Program-made: the position numbers and the translations under genes | Notes under the pieces: generated by a model | Told to the model about the DNA's origin: nothing | Databases searched by the model: none | What the model saw: the letters and a program-made list of their open reading frames with translations, nothing else | Part shown: piece after piece, positions 1-8,348 of the stretch | How the letters are laid out: each line of letters starts with the position of its first letter | Numbering within the stretch: position 1 is the stretch's first letter | Assembly (NCBI GenBank): GCA_963785645.1 | Contig: CAWAWG010000016.1 | Coordinates: forward strand, 310,001-374,000 | DNA length: 64,000 nt | DNA from: Trebonia sp963785645 | GTDB taxonomy: Bacteria; Actinomycetota; Actinomycetes; Streptosporangiales; Streptosporangiaceae | Direction of reading: 5' to 3'

Positions 1-1
1 G

Positions 2-316
2 GCCGCGATCGCCGACGCGATGGCGGGCGCGGCTCGCCCGCCGGCCGACCTGATGGCCGCTTCGGTGCGGCTCGTGGGCCTGGCCGAGGAACTCCTGCCC
101 GTCGCGAACAAGAACGTGATCTCCGATATCGCCGCCGCGGCCGCCGCCATCAGCGCCGCGGCGGTCACCGCCGCGGCGAACATCGAGGCGAACCTGCCCG
201 GCATCAAGGACCCGGCGCTGGCGGAGGAGCTGTCAGCGACGGCGGCGCTCGCGGACGGTGTGACGGACCGCGCCAGCCGGGTGATCGCCGCCGTCCGCCA
301 GGAGATGGCACAGTGA
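2..316 (+). CDS. Methenyltetrahydrofolate cyclohydrolase / formiminoTHF cyclodeaminase family (FTCD_C), 3' part
   Basis: The frame is open from the left window edge, so only about the last 104 residues are present. The helical, Ala-rich text with the 'PVANKNVISDIAAAAA' stretch matches the C-terminal part of the cyclodeaminase/FchA family, which interconverts 5,10-methenyl- and 10-formyl-tetrahydrofolate or deaminates formimino-THF in the cytoplasm. The asparagine-rich 'NKNVISD' segment is typical of this family. Its TGA overlaps the GTG of the next gene (GTGA), which is folD, so the two act on the same folate pool and are probably co-transcribed. The N-terminal half lies outside the window, so the exact substrate cannot be decided. 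Confidence 0.75.
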   Translation, partial: AAIADAMAGAARPPADLMAASVRLVGLAEELLPVANKNVISDIAAAAAAISAAAVTAAANIEANLPGIKDPALAEELSATAALADGVTDRASRVIAAVRQEMAQ

Positions 317-1180
317 CCACGGAGCCGGCCGGGCCGCGGCGGCCCGCCCGGGAGCTCGGCGGCAGCGAACTCGCCCGTCAGCTCCGCGCCGGCGTGGCCG
401 AGCAGGCCGCCGCACTGGCGAAGGACGGCCGCCAGCCCCGGCTGGCGATCGTCACGGCGAACGACGACGGCGGCAGTGCCGCCTACGTCCGGTCGGTCGC
501 CAACGCGGCCGCGCGGGACGGGATCGCTTGCGACGTGGCCCGCACGACGACCACGGCGGGCATCACGGCTACCCTCACGCAGCTCGCCGACGACCCGGAA
601 GTGCACGGCATCATCCTGCAGACCCCGCTCCCCAAGGGGGCGAACCTGGCCGCCCTGGCGACCGCCATCCCGTTGGCGAAGGACGTCGACGGCGCGAGTC
701 CCGAGTCGATCGGCCGCCTGGTGGCGGGCCTGCCCGCGTTCGCCCCGGCCACCGCGGAGGCGGTGCTCGCGCTGCTTGACCATTACCGGGTGGAGCTGAG
801 CGGCAGGCACGCGGTCGTGGTGGGCCGCTCCGTCGTGGTCGGGAAGCCGACCGCCCACCTGCTGCTCGACCGGCACGCCACGGTGACGATCTGCCACTCC
901 CGCACGGCGGACCTGCCCGCGATCACCCGGCAGGCCGATGTCCTCGTCGTGGCGGCCGGCCGGCCGGGTTGATCGGTCCCGGTCACGTCTCCCCCGGGAC
1001 CACCGTCATCGACGTGGGCACCAACGCCGCCAAGGACGGCGGCCTCACGGGTGACGTCGACCCCGCGGTGGCGGCCGCCGCGGCCGCGCTCACCCCCGTT
1101 CCCGGCGGTGTGGGCCCGGTCACGACGGCGCTGCTGCTTCAGCACGTGGTCCAGGCCGCTGCGTCTTACCACGGCGGGGT
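313..1180 (+). CDS. folD: Bifunctional methylenetetrahydrofolate dehydrogenase/cyclohydrolase FolD, frameshifted
   Basis: Oxidises 5,10-methylene-THF to methenyl-THF with NADP and hydrolyses it to 10-formyl-THF. The GTG start at 313 overlaps the upstream stop. Recognisable blocks are 'GIILQTPLP', 'DVDGASPESIGRL', the nucleotide-binding 'VVVGRSVVVGKPTAHLL', 'ADVLVVAAGRPG' and, in the next frame, 'IGPGHVSPGTTVIDVGTN' and 'LTPVPGGVGPVTTALLL'. The frame breaks at about 966-969 (CCGGGTTG): one missing base would restore RPG-LIGPGHV. After about 1170 the second frame does not stop but runs on over the downstream gene, so a second indel near the 3' end is likely and the end given is approximate. All family motifs are intact, which favours sequence error over true loss. 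Confidence 0.85.
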
Positions 1181-1257
1181 GTCGTTACCTGGGCAAGGCG
1201 TTAGAGTTTGTCGGTTTCACCGCCCGCGGGCCGACAAATTTAGTAGAAACGAACACC

Positions 1258-1917
1258 ATGACCGGACCTTCTCCTTGCCCCTCCCCGCCATTTTCCACCG
1301 GGCCAGAACAATCCAGGGGAAGACGGTCCGCAGGCGACACCGCGTTCTGGGACAGCCAGGCGGCGACATTCGACGACACCGCCGACCACGGCCTGCGCGA
1401 CCCGCAGGCCAGGAACGCGTGGCGGCGGCTGCTGCTCGCCCATCTCCCCCCGGCCCCCGCCGCCATCGCGGACATCGGCTGCGGCACCGGCTCCCTGTCA
1501 GTGCTGCTCGCGGCCGAGGGATACGCGGTCACCGGACTCGACTTCGCCCCGGCCATGATCAAGGCGGCCCGGGCGAAGGCCAGGGCGCAGGACGTCAACG
1601 CCCGGTTCGTGCTGTCCGACGCGGCGGCACCGGCCCTGCCCCCGCGCAGCTTCGACGTGCTCCTGGCCCGGCACGTGCTGTGGGCCATGCCGGACGTCGA
1701 TCAGGCCCTGGCCGGCTGGCTCCGGCTGCTGCTGCCGGGCGGAACGCTGGTGCTCGTCGAGGGCCGCTGGTCGACCGGTGCGGGCCTCACCACCGCCGAG
1801 GCGGGCCGGGCCGTACTGCGGCACCGGGATGACGCGGTGATCACCGCCCTCGACGAACCGGACCTGTGGGGCGGCCCGGTGACCGACGAGCGTTACCTCC
1901 TCGTCAGCCGCCGGTAG
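1258..1917 (+). CDS. Class I SAM-dependent methyltransferase
   Basis: About 219 residues. The SAM-binding motif I 'IADIGCGTGSLSVLLA' is followed by the acidic loop 'VTGLDFAPAMIKAARAKA', motif II/post-I 'FVLSDAAAPALPPRSFDVLLARHVLWAMPD' in order, and 'LLLPGGTLVLVEGRW'. This is the Methyltransf_11/25 type fold; such proteins methylate small molecules or quinone/antibiotic precursors. No partner in the window fixes the substrate. The start at 1258 is the first ATG before the conserved 'AFWDSQAATFDDTADH' segment; no strong ribosome binding site is visible. The gene stands alone, downstream of folD and upstream of a fold-back repeat. Confidence 0.8.
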   Translation: MTGPSPCPSPPFSTGPEQSRGRRSAGDTAFWDSQAATFDDTADHGLRDPQARNAWRRLLLAHLPPAPAAIADIGCGTGSLSVLLAAEGYAVTGLDFAPAMIKAARAKARAQDVNARFVLSDAAAPALPPRSFDVLLARHVLWAMPDVDQALAGWLRLLLPGGTLVLVEGRWSTGAGLTTAEAGRAVLRHRDDAVITALDEPDLWGGPVTDERYLLVSRR

Positions 1918-2013
1918 CGCCGCACCCGGCGTACCCGGCGCACCCGCCGTAACCGGCGCACCGCAACGGCGGGTGCTGCCCGCCCATTCCGCGATCCCCG
2001 CCCGTCACCACCA

Positions 2014-2391
2014 GCGGCAAGCCGCTTCTTGCTGTTATCTTACTTCGGCCGGCCTGCGGGAAAGATAGTGGATACCTGGTACCGCTGGAGCGCAACGCTA
2101 GGAAGTTAAGGGGTCGCTTCGGAGGCCTGCCCGCGGGCGTCCCGGGGCGTGCTCTCCGGTTGCCAGCGGCATAGGGCCAGTACTGACGAGTAGATGCCCG
2201 TTTTGATATGATTTTTCGAACACGAAATGGCCCTATGTCCGCCGGCGGCGCCGCCGGCGCCCTGACCGGGGAGGACAAGCTTCATCACCAGTCACAGCGG
2301 CTTCCTAAGTTCCTGGCGTTGCGCTGGAGCGTGCTCACCCATCCACTATCTTTCCCGCGCGGCAAGAGCTATCAGCTTCCTGCTGTTATCT
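2014..2391. repeat. Fold-back (MITE-like) palindromic element flanked by direct repeats
   Basis: Three nested complementary segments share one centre near 2206: 2056-2073 (GCGGGAAAGATAGTGGAT) with 2341-2358 (perfect 18 bp), 2090-2110 with 2304-2324 (18 of 21), and 2170-2179 (CATAGGGCCA) with 2228-2237 (perfect 10 bp). Outside these arms, 2014-2040 and 2359-2391 share a direct repeat beginning GCGGCAAG and ending TGCTGTTATCT. No credible gene lies inside. The whole 1918-2465 gap is otherwise empty. It could be a non-autonomous mobile element or a long stem-loop; no transposase is near. Confidence 0.6.
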
Positions 2392-2465
2392 CCTTGCTGC
2401 TGTTCACGTGACTGAAACATCCGGTGAACCGTGACGGCAGCGAGCACGTGATATTGACTGATGTC

Positions 2466-3434
2466 ATGACGACGCCTGACATTCCGCTGCTTGATATCTC
2501 GGCGTGGCGGCAGGGGACGGAGCGGCAGCGGAGGTCGCTTGCCGCGCGGATGGACCTGGCGCTGCGGCGGTCCGGGTTCCTGCTGATCGAGAAGCACGGG
2601 GTGCCGGTCACGCTGCGCGAGCGGATCCGCGCGGAGGCGGGGAAGTTCTTCGCGCTGCCCGGCGAGCGCAAGCGGGCCTATGCCACCGCGGTCGGCGGTC
2701 GCGGCTGGATTCCGCTGGGCGGCGAGGCGAACGCCTTCTACGGGGAAGTCGCCGACCCCGCTCGCGCCGACCTGAAGGAGAGCATCACCAACGGGCGTGA
2801 CTTCCTGACCGGCGACCCGGCGACCGACGCGCAGTGGTTCACGCCGAACGTCTGGCCCGCCGAGTGTCCCGCCCTGGCGACGCTGGCCGAGGAGTTCACC
2901 GAGCAGGTCCGCGGCCTCTACTATGACCTGCTCCGGATGGGAGCCGTCGCGCTCGGTCTCGGCGAGGAGGCCTTCCTCGCCCACGTTCGGCGCGGTCCGC
3001 AGACGTTCAACATCAACCGCTACCCGCCGCTGTCCGCTACCGGGCAGGCCGCGGCCGGCCAGTACCGGGTCGCCCCGCACACCGACTGGGGCATCCTCAC
3101 GATCCTGGACCGGCAGCCGGGCTACGGCGGGCTCCAGGTACAGTCCCTGGACGGCACGTGGGCGGACGCGCCGTACGTACCCGACGCGTTCACGGTCAAC
3201 GTCGCCGACCTGCTATCGCGCTGGACGGGGGAACGCTGGCGGTCCACCAGGCACCGGGTGCTGCCGCCGCCGGAGAAGGCGCCGGACGAGGAACTCATCT
3301 CGCTGATCGTCTTCCTCGAGGCCGAGATGGACACGGTGATCAGCCCGGTGGCAGGCAACCGGGAACTGGCACCAGTAGTCGCCGGGGACTGGTACCGCGT
3401 CCGCGAAAGCGCCGCCACCGTGCCATCCGTCTGA
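2466..3434 (+). CDS. Isopenicillin N synthase-like Fe(II) dioxygenase family protein
   Basis: 322 residues with the DIOX_N region 'IPLLDISAWRQG' at the N-terminus and a jelly-roll core carrying the iron ligands His205-x-Asp207 ('APHTDWGIL') and His263 ('TRHRVLPPPE'). 'FNINRYPPL' is also typical. The family oxidises small molecules using O2 and usually 2-oxoglutarate. Oddity: the RxS motif that normally binds 2-oxoglutarate about 14-16 residues after the second His reads 'EELISLIVF' here, so the Arg appears replaced and the co-substrate is uncertain. ATG 2466 was chosen because it directly precedes the conserved start of the domain; an in-frame GTG at 2424 would add 14 residues. Monocistronic; substrate unknown. 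Confidence 0.85.
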   Translation: MTTPDIPLLDISAWRQGTERQRRSLAARMDLALRRSGFLLIEKHGVPVTLRERIRAEAGKFFALPGERKRAYATAVGGRGWIPLGGEANAFYGEVADPARADLKESITNGRDFLTGDPATDAQWFTPNVWPAECPALATLAEEFTEQVRGLYYDLLRMGAVALGLGEEAFLAHVRRGPQTFNINRYPPLSATGQAAAGQYRVAPHTDWGILTILDRQPGYGGLQVQSLDGTWADAPYVPDAFTVNVADLLSRWTGERWRSTRHRVLPPPEKAPDEELISLIVFLEAEMDTVISPVAGNRELAPVVAGDWYRVRESAATVPSV

Positions 3435-3466
3435 ACCTCGGGGCGCCTGAACCGACGACAGCTGGC

Positions 3467-3787
3467 TTAGATCAGCCCGTGGTAGAGACGCAGGGCGTCG
3501 TCCAGTGCTTCCATCTCGTGGTCGTCCAAGACGCCGATCCAATTCGTCAGCTTCGAGATATCCACTGCGAGCATCTGCTCAAGCAAGATACGGCACTTCT
3601 GGCCCTCAATCTCGGCCTCAGGGCGGGTAAGGCTCGCTCGGGCGGAGGCAGAGGTCGGGGCAACAGTTACGACCGAGCCGATGAAGCTAGTCGCGGTGAC
3701 CACGACCGCGTACCGCCTTCCCTGCTGGGTGTGGTCGCCGGTGTGGGAGGACAGGGTGACTAGAAAGACCGAACCTTTACGTAGCAA
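3467..3787 (-). CDS. mazF: MazF/PemK-type endoribonuclease toxin
   Basis: 106 residues. The start 'LRKGSVFLVTLSSHTGDHTQQGRRYAVVVTA' region in outline (RKGxVFLV near the N-terminus, then QGRRYAVVV) is the standard MazF/PemK opening, and the C-terminal half has the 'LTNWIGVLDDHEMEALDDALRLY' pattern of the family's last helix. Such toxins cleave mRNA at short motifs. Translation seems to begin at a TTG (3785-3787) inside the end of the antitoxin gene, giving an 11-bp overlap and strict coupling. The TTG start is inferred from the position of the conserved residues, since no ATG or GTG fits. The antitoxin-first order is the usual one. Confidence 0.85.
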   Translation of the reverse strand: MLRKGSVFLVTLSSHTGDHTQQGRRYAVVVTATSFIGSVVTVAPTSASARASLTRPEAEIEGQKCRILLEQMLAVDISKLTNWIGVLDDHEMEALDDALRLYHGLI

Positions 3788-4007
3788 GGTAGCGGGCCCA
3801 CTCCCGGATCCGCTCGGCTTCCTCGCGCTCAGCAGGGTCTGCTGCGATCTCGGCGGATTCCCGGCGCATCTTGTCCTGCATGGCGGCGAACCAGGCGAGG
3901 TGAATCGCTTTCCTGATCACCTCGGAGGCGGATTCGCCGAGTTCGGCGGCTACCTCATCGAGTTCCTTGCGGGTCTTCTCGTCAACCCGCACCGTCACAA
4001 CCGTCAT
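3777..4007 (-). CDS. Ribbon-helix-helix antitoxin (MazE-like)
   Basis: 76 residues beginning MTVVTVRVDEKTRKELDE, a ribbon-helix-helix DNA-binding motif (beta strand TVVTVRV, then two helices, with 'ASEVIRKAIHLAWF' as the second). The acidic C-terminal tail ('AADPAEREEAERIREWA') would neutralise the toxin encoded immediately downstream. The ATG at 4005-4007 has no Shine-Dalgarno sequence and AT-rich DNA directly upstream, so leaderless translation is possible. An imperfect palindrome lies 9 bp upstream and is the likely autoregulatory operator. Confidence 0.85.
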   Translation of the reverse strand: MTVVTVRVDEKTRKELDEVAAELGESASEVIRKAIHLAWFAAMQDKMRRESAEIAADPAEREEAERIREWARYLAT

Positions 4008-4015
4008 AATTAGAA

Positions 4016-4036
4016 TGTAACACGATTCGTATTACA
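4016..4036. promoter_or_regulatory. Imperfect palindrome upstream of the mazEF-type operon
   Basis: TGTAA at 4016-4020 mirrors TTACA at 4032-4036, with most intervening positions also self-complementary (18 of 21 match the reverse complement). It sits 9 bp before the antitoxin ATG. RHH antitoxins commonly bind such sites to repress their own operon; binding here is inferred. Confidence 0.55.
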
Positions 4037-4094
4037 CCTGAATACCTGACCGCGGTCCGGAACACTGTTTGTGTGCTCCGTCGAGGAGGACGCG

Positions 4095-4496
4095 TCACAC
4101 GCGGACTAGCGGGAGTTCCGGATTCAGCTTGGAGATGTCATCCGGATCCGATGTGATCACCGGTGCCCGCAGGCGCCCGGCGAGCACTACGACGTGCGCG
4201 TCCGCCACGTCGGTGGTGCCAGACTCTCTGAGCAGTTCCCCGATGCGCTTTGCGTCCTCGTGATGGAGTCGCGCCTCGACGAGTCCTGGATTGCGGAGCA
4301 CGCGGGATAGGAGGGCCTGACGTGCACCGTCCCGCCAGACTTGCGCGAGCACGACAGAGGGCAGCACCATCGCGATCCGACCGCCGTAGGCTTCCGCAAT
4401 GAGCGCGCTGACTTTGATGTCGCGCCTCTCATACGCGATAAGCGCTCCGGCATCGAGCACGTATTGTCGAGGAACCAGCTTCTCAGTCATCGCCAT
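4095..4496 (-). CDS. PIN-domain toxin (VapC-like)
   Basis: 133 residues from the ATG at 4496 (a second ATG at 4490 is equally possible). PIN-domain acidic residues are visible in order: Asp in 'YVLDAGALIAYE' near the N-terminus, Glu in 'VEARLHHEDAKRIGEL', and Asp residues in 'TTDVADAHVVVLA' and 'VITSDPDDISKL'. PIN toxins are Mg-dependent ribonucleases. The start overlaps the stop of the upstream antitoxin gene, so expression is coupled. A longer frame to 4646 exists but would overlap the antitoxin completely and has low-complexity text, so it was not used. Confidence 0.85.
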   Translation of the reverse strand: MAMTEKLVPRQYVLDAGALIAYERRDIKVSALIAEAYGGRIAMVLPSVVLAQVWRDGARQALLSRVLRNPGLVEARLHHEDAKRIGELLRESGTTDVADAHVVVLAGRLRAPVITSDPDDISKLNPELPLVRV

Positions 4497-4734
4497 CCAG
4501 TCCGAGGACCGACCTCGCCCACGCTCGGTCTTCGTCCGTGACACCTGCTTCTGCGGCGATCTCGTCGGCCATCTTACGAGCGATGGCCCAGCGGGCCTCC
4601 TCCCGCGCCGCCTGGACCATCCAGGCCGAGACGGAGACACCGGCATCCTTCGCCGCAGCCTCGATCAGCGCGCGATCGTCGGACGTCATGCTGACGGACA
4701 TCCGCTCCTGAGATCCACTCATAGGTTTGATCAT
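4483..4734 (-). CDS. Antitoxin of the PIN-domain pair
   Basis: About 83 residues from the ATG at 4734 (ATG 4722 is an alternative). The segment 'ERMSVSMTSDDRALIEAAAKDAG' followed by 'VSVSAWMVQAAREEARW' has the look of an RHH/CopG-type DNA-binding domain, with an acidic tail 'GVTDEDRAWARSVLGLDGDD' that would contact the toxin. Stop and toxin start overlap. The residues encoded upstream of 4734 are not conserved-looking. A 12-bp perfect palindrome lies about 70 bp upstream. Confidence 0.75.
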   Translation of the reverse strand: MIKPMSGSQERMSVSMTSDDRALIEAAAKDAGVSVSAWMVQAAREEARWAIARKMADEIAAEAGVTDEDRAWARSVLGLDGDD

Positions 4735-4805
4735 AACTGCTTGGTGCACGAGATTATTAACTCCCTTCAGGGTGCAACATCGACCAGTTGCCACCTTACA
4801 CATGA

Positions 4806-4817
4806 ATAGTCGACTAT
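4806..4817. promoter_or_regulatory. 12-bp perfect palindrome ATAGTCGACTAT
   Basis: Perfect palindrome located between the PIN toxin-antitoxin pair (leftward) and the aldehyde dehydrogenase operon (rightward, ATG at 5026). It could be the antitoxin's operator. No other copy was noticed in the window. Confidence 0.35.
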
Positions 4818-5025
4818 GCACGACATTTTGTTCATTTCAACCACTCAGATCGCGGCCGGGACGTCCGCCCGCTTATCAGTGCACGGCATGGCGTTATCGG
4901 GAACCACGACTTCGTTCGGGATAATCGGGGGCAGGAGCGGGGATGACCCGCATGGTTCCGGTGACGGGACCGATCGACTGGCGATTCTTCCGCTACAGCG
5001 CCTCTTCACAGTAGGATTTGCAGGT

Positions 5026-6592
5026 ATGTCGACGCATTTTCGCGTAACCTACGCCACCTTGTCGGCCGACAACGAGGAGCTGCACGCCGCCTACGAGGCG
5101 GGGCTGCGGCTGGCCTCAAGCTGGCTCGGCGCGGACATTCCCGGGTACGTCGGCGGGGAGCCGCGGGCCGACGGGCCGCTGTTCCCGGTGATCAGCCCGG
5201 GCGACCGGTCGCTCACGCTGGGCCGGGTTCACTCGGCGACGCCGGCCGACGTCGAGGACGCCGTGCGCGCGGCGTCGGCGGCGGCGGGCCGGTGGGCGCG
5301 AACCCCCTGGCCCGAGCGGATCGCAGTGCTGCGGGCGGCCGCCGACCTGATCAGCGAGCGGTCCAACGAGCTGGCCGCGCTGATGAGCCTGGAGGTCGGC
5401 AAGAACCGGCTTGAGGCGCTCGGCGACGTCGAGGAGGCCGCGGACCTCATCCGCTACTACTGCCAGCAGGTCGCCGACAGCGACGGGTTCGCCGCGACCA
5501 TGGGCACGCTGAACCCGCGCGAGAGGAACGTCAGCGTGCTGCGCCCGTACGGGGTCTGGGCGGTGATCAGCCCGTTCAATTTCCCGATGGCGCTCGCGGC
5601 CGGGCCCGCCGGGCGCGGCCCTGGCGGCCGGGAACACGGTCATACTGAAGCCCTCGCCGCAGGGATCGTTCACCGCGGCCAAGCTGCACGAGTGCTTCCG
5701 TGATGCCGGGCTCGACCCGGGCGTCTTCCACCTGCTGCCGGGTGGCGACGACATCGGGGCAGCCCTGGTGGCCCATCCGGGGGTGAGCGGGCTGACGTTC
5801 ACCGGGTCGTACGCGGTCGGCATGTCGATATACCGGCAATTCGCTTCCGCCTACCCCAAGCCGGTCATCTGCGAGATGGGCGGCAAGAACCCGGCGATCG
5901 TCTCCGCCCGCGCCGACCTTGACGTGGCGGCGGACGGGGTGGCACGGTCAGCGTTCGGGCTGTCGGGTCAGAAATGCTCCGCCTGTTCGCGGGTCTACGC
6001 GCAGCGGGACGTGCTCGACCAGTTCGTCGCGAAGCTCGCCGAGCGGGCCGGGTCGCTCGTCGTCGGCGACCCGACGGCACGGGAAACGTTCCTCGGACCG
6101 GTGATCGACGCCGAGTCGGTGGCCCGCTTCGAGCGGGCCGTCGAGCACGCGAGGAAGCACGGCGAGGTCGTGACCGGCGGCTCGGTACTGCGGGGAGCGG
6201 GTGCGCTCCCGGACGGGTACTACCTCGCGCCGACCGTCGTGACCGGGCTGGCGGCCGATGACTGGATCTTCCGCGATGAGCTGTTCGTGCCGTTGGTCGC
6301 CGTGGCGCCCTATGACACCCTGGACGAGGGCCTGGCCCGGGCCAACGCCACCGACCTCGGGCTGACCGCGGGGTTCTTCTCCGCCGACCCCGGTGAGATC
6401 GACCAGTTCCTCGACCAGATCCAGGCCGGGGTCGTCTACGTCAACCGGGCCGCCGGGGCGACCACCGGAGCCTGGCCGGGAGTGCAGCCGTTCGGCGGCT
6501 GGAAGGGTTCCGGCAGCGGCGGCAAGGCCGGCGGAGGCCTGTACTACGTGCAGCAGTACCTGCGGGAACAGTCAAGGACGGTGGTGTCATGA
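5026..6592 (+). CDS. Aldehyde dehydrogenase, L-glutamate gamma-semialdehyde (P5C) dehydrogenase-like, frameshifted
   Basis: About 521 residues when the frame is repaired. NAD(P)-dependent oxidation of an aldehyde to its acid. The N-terminal part 'AYEAGLRLASSW' and the catalytic Cys context 'GLSGQKCSACSRVYAQ' resemble the Thermus-type 1-pyrroline-5-carboxylate dehydrogenases; 'CEMGGKNPAIV' holds the general-base Glu and 'PFGGWKGSGSGGKAGG' the C-terminal motif. A one-base insertion in the GGG at 5611-5613 shifts the frame: removing it restores AGPAGAALAAGNTVILKPSPQGSF in sequence. The stop overlaps the ATG of the downstream aminotransferase by 4 bp (ATGA), so the pair is an operon for degradation of an amino acid or diamine. 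Confidence 0.85.
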
Positions 6593-7951
6593 GTGACCGG
6601 ATGAGCGAATGGCTCGACCCGGCACGGCCCGTGCCCGACGTGCGGACCCCGCTGCCGGGGCCGGTCGGCCGGGCGGTTATCGAGCGGGACCTCGCGGTCA
6701 CCAGCGGGTCGCTGCCGCGCGCCTATCCCCTGGTGCCGCGCCGCGGTATCGGCTCGGTCATCGAAGATGCCGACGGGAACCTGTTCCTCGACTGCAACGC
6801 GGGCATCGCCGTGACGTCCACCGGGCACTGCCACCCCCGCGTGGTGTCGGCGGTGACCGCCCAGGCGGCCGAGTTGCTGCACTACTCGGCGAGCGACTTC
6901 TACCTGCCGATCTACTCCCGGATGGCGGCGGCGCTGGCCGAGACGGCACCGATTCCCGGTCCCGTTCGGGTGTTCCTGACCAACTCCGGAGCGGAGGCCG
7001 TGGAAGGAGCGCTCAAGCTGGTCAGGTACGCGACCGGGCGGCCCTACGTGATCAGCTTCTTCGGCGCGTTCCACGGCCGGTCCTACGGTGCGATGACGCT
7101 GACCGCGTCCAAGGCCAAGTACCACCAGGGATTCGGACCGCTCGTTCCCGGCGTGCTGCACGCGCCGTACGCGTACAGCCGGGTCGATCCGGTCTCCGGC
7201 GCGCGGTCGCACGACGCCGAGGAGACTTTCGACTACCTGGAGAACACGCTTTTCCGGTACCAGGTGGCGCCGTCGGAGGTCGCGGCGATCTTCGTCGAGC
7301 CGGTGCAGGGCGAGGGCGGTTACATCGTGCCGCCCGGCCTCCTGGCTCACCCGGCTGCGGGCGCTGTGCGACAAGTACGGGATCCTCCTGGTGGCCGATG
7401 AGGTGCAGTCCGGCCTGGGCCGCACCGGCCGGATGTGGGCCATCGAGCACTCCGGCGTGCACCCGGACGTGCTGATCAGCGCGAAGGGACTCGCCTCGGG
7501 CCTGCCGCTCGGCGCGTTCATGGCCCGGGCACCGCTGATGGAGAAGTGGGGCGCCGGGGCGCACGGCTCCACCTACGGCGGTTCCCCTGTGCCCTGCGCC
7601 GCGGGGCTCGCCACCCTGGACGTCATCGAGTCCGAGGGGCTGCTCGCCAATGCGTCCGTGCAGGGCACGTTCCTGCTCGACGGGCTGCGCGAGCTGCGGC
7701 GCGCGCACCCGGAGACGATCACCGACGTGCGCGGCGTCGGCCTGATGATCGGCGTCGAACTGCGCACGGCCGAGCTGGCGGAACTCGTCCAGCTGCGCGC
7801 GTTCGAACGCGGGCTGCTGGTGCTCGAGTGCGGGGAGAGCTCGGTCCGCGTCTCCCCGCCGCTCGTGATCACCCGCGACCAGTCCGCCGCCGCGCTGAAG
7901 ATCCTCGCCGAGGTCTTCGGCACGGTGAAATCAGCTGCGGTCAGCCCGTGA
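6589..7951 (+). CDS. Class III PLP-dependent aminotransferase (4-aminobutyrate/ornithine type), frameshifted
   Basis: About 453 residues after repair. Transfers the omega-amino group of GABA, ornithine or a similar amine to 2-oxoglutarate or pyruvate. Landmarks: 'FLDCNAGIAVTSTGHCHP', 'FLTNSGAEAVEGALKL', 'FFGAFHGRSYGAM', 'IFVEPVQGEGGYIVP', 'LLVADEVQSGLGRTG' and the PLP lysine in 'LISAKGLASGLPLGAF'. A one-base insertion around 7338-7345 (CCTCCTGG) separates the two halves. Translationally coupled to the aldehyde dehydrogenase upstream, which would oxidise the semialdehyde produced. With the succinate-semialdehyde-type dehydrogenase at 10.0-11.4 kb and the amine oxidase at 29.9 kb this fits amine or GABA catabolism. 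Exact substrate not decidable. Confidence 0.88.
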
Positions 7952-8056
7952 CCGGTAACCTCTCGACGTAGAAACCAGGATCCTCGCCTTACCTGCGTTA
8001 ATGTCCGAGAACCCTTACTGACCTGCGTTCCCCGTTCTGCACACGCGGGTTGCTTA

Positions 8057-8085
8057 GCTCAGGCGTTCTTCTCCCTCGCCTGAGC
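8057..8085. terminator. Hairpin after the aminotransferase operon
   Basis: GCTCAGGCG (8057-8065) pairs perfectly with CGCCTGAGC (8077-8085) around an 11-base pyrimidine-rich loop, about 105 bp after the operon's last stop. No U-tract follows. Confidence 0.45.
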
Positions 8086-8245
8086 GATGGATGCCACACG
8101 GGTGGCGATGGCCGGCGCTTGGTCTTCCTGCGGGAAGTGCTTGCCGGGTATGCGGTCAACGCCTGTCAGGCCGGCGGCCGCTCGCGCCTTTTCCCCGTAC
8201 GTGCTGATGCCGCTGCCGGGGAGGTACGCATGCGCGACTTGCCCG
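8059..8245 (-). pseudogene. Possible 3' remnant of an alpha/beta-hydrolase gene
   Basis: On the reverse strand a frame ending in TGA at 8059-8061 reads '...IPGKHFPQEDQAPAIATR' then 'VASIAQAREKN'. This resembles the last strand and helix of haloalkane-dehalogenase or epoxide-hydrolase-like proteins, where the catalytic His is followed by QED. No start codon or upstream part is present. It may be the stump of a deleted gene, or coincidence in GC-rich DNA. Confidence 0.3.
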
Positions 8246-8263
8246 CATTTCTCCCGAAATCAA

Positions 8264-8282
8264 GTAGGTTAGGCTAACCTCA
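8264..8282. promoter_or_regulatory. DtxR/IdeR-type iron box
   Basis: GTAGGTTAGGCTAACCTCA matches the IdeR/DmdR consensus TTAGGTTAGGCTAACCTAA at 17 of 19 positions, including the full central TAGGTTAGGCTAACCT. A weaker, partly overlapping palindrome (TTAGGGTGCCCTAA, 8284-8297) follows. The box is 66 bp upstream of the GTG of the Tat-exported protein, an appropriate place for iron-dependent repression. Confidence 0.85.
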
Positions 8283-8348
8283 CTTAGGGTGCCCTAACAT
8301 CTGATCGACGGGTTGCCGGCTGGCTGACTTCGGTGAGAGGACTGAGTA

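Noticed and set aside
969..1832. FolD C-terminal frame continuing to 1832
   Set aside because: After about 1170 the text becomes Arg-rich and lies over the methyltransferase gene in another frame; it is read-through after an indel.
8050..8277. Small rightward gene upstream of the iron box
   Set aside because: No ribosome site and no recognisable protein; the reverse strand gives a better, though still weak, hydrolase-remnant reading.
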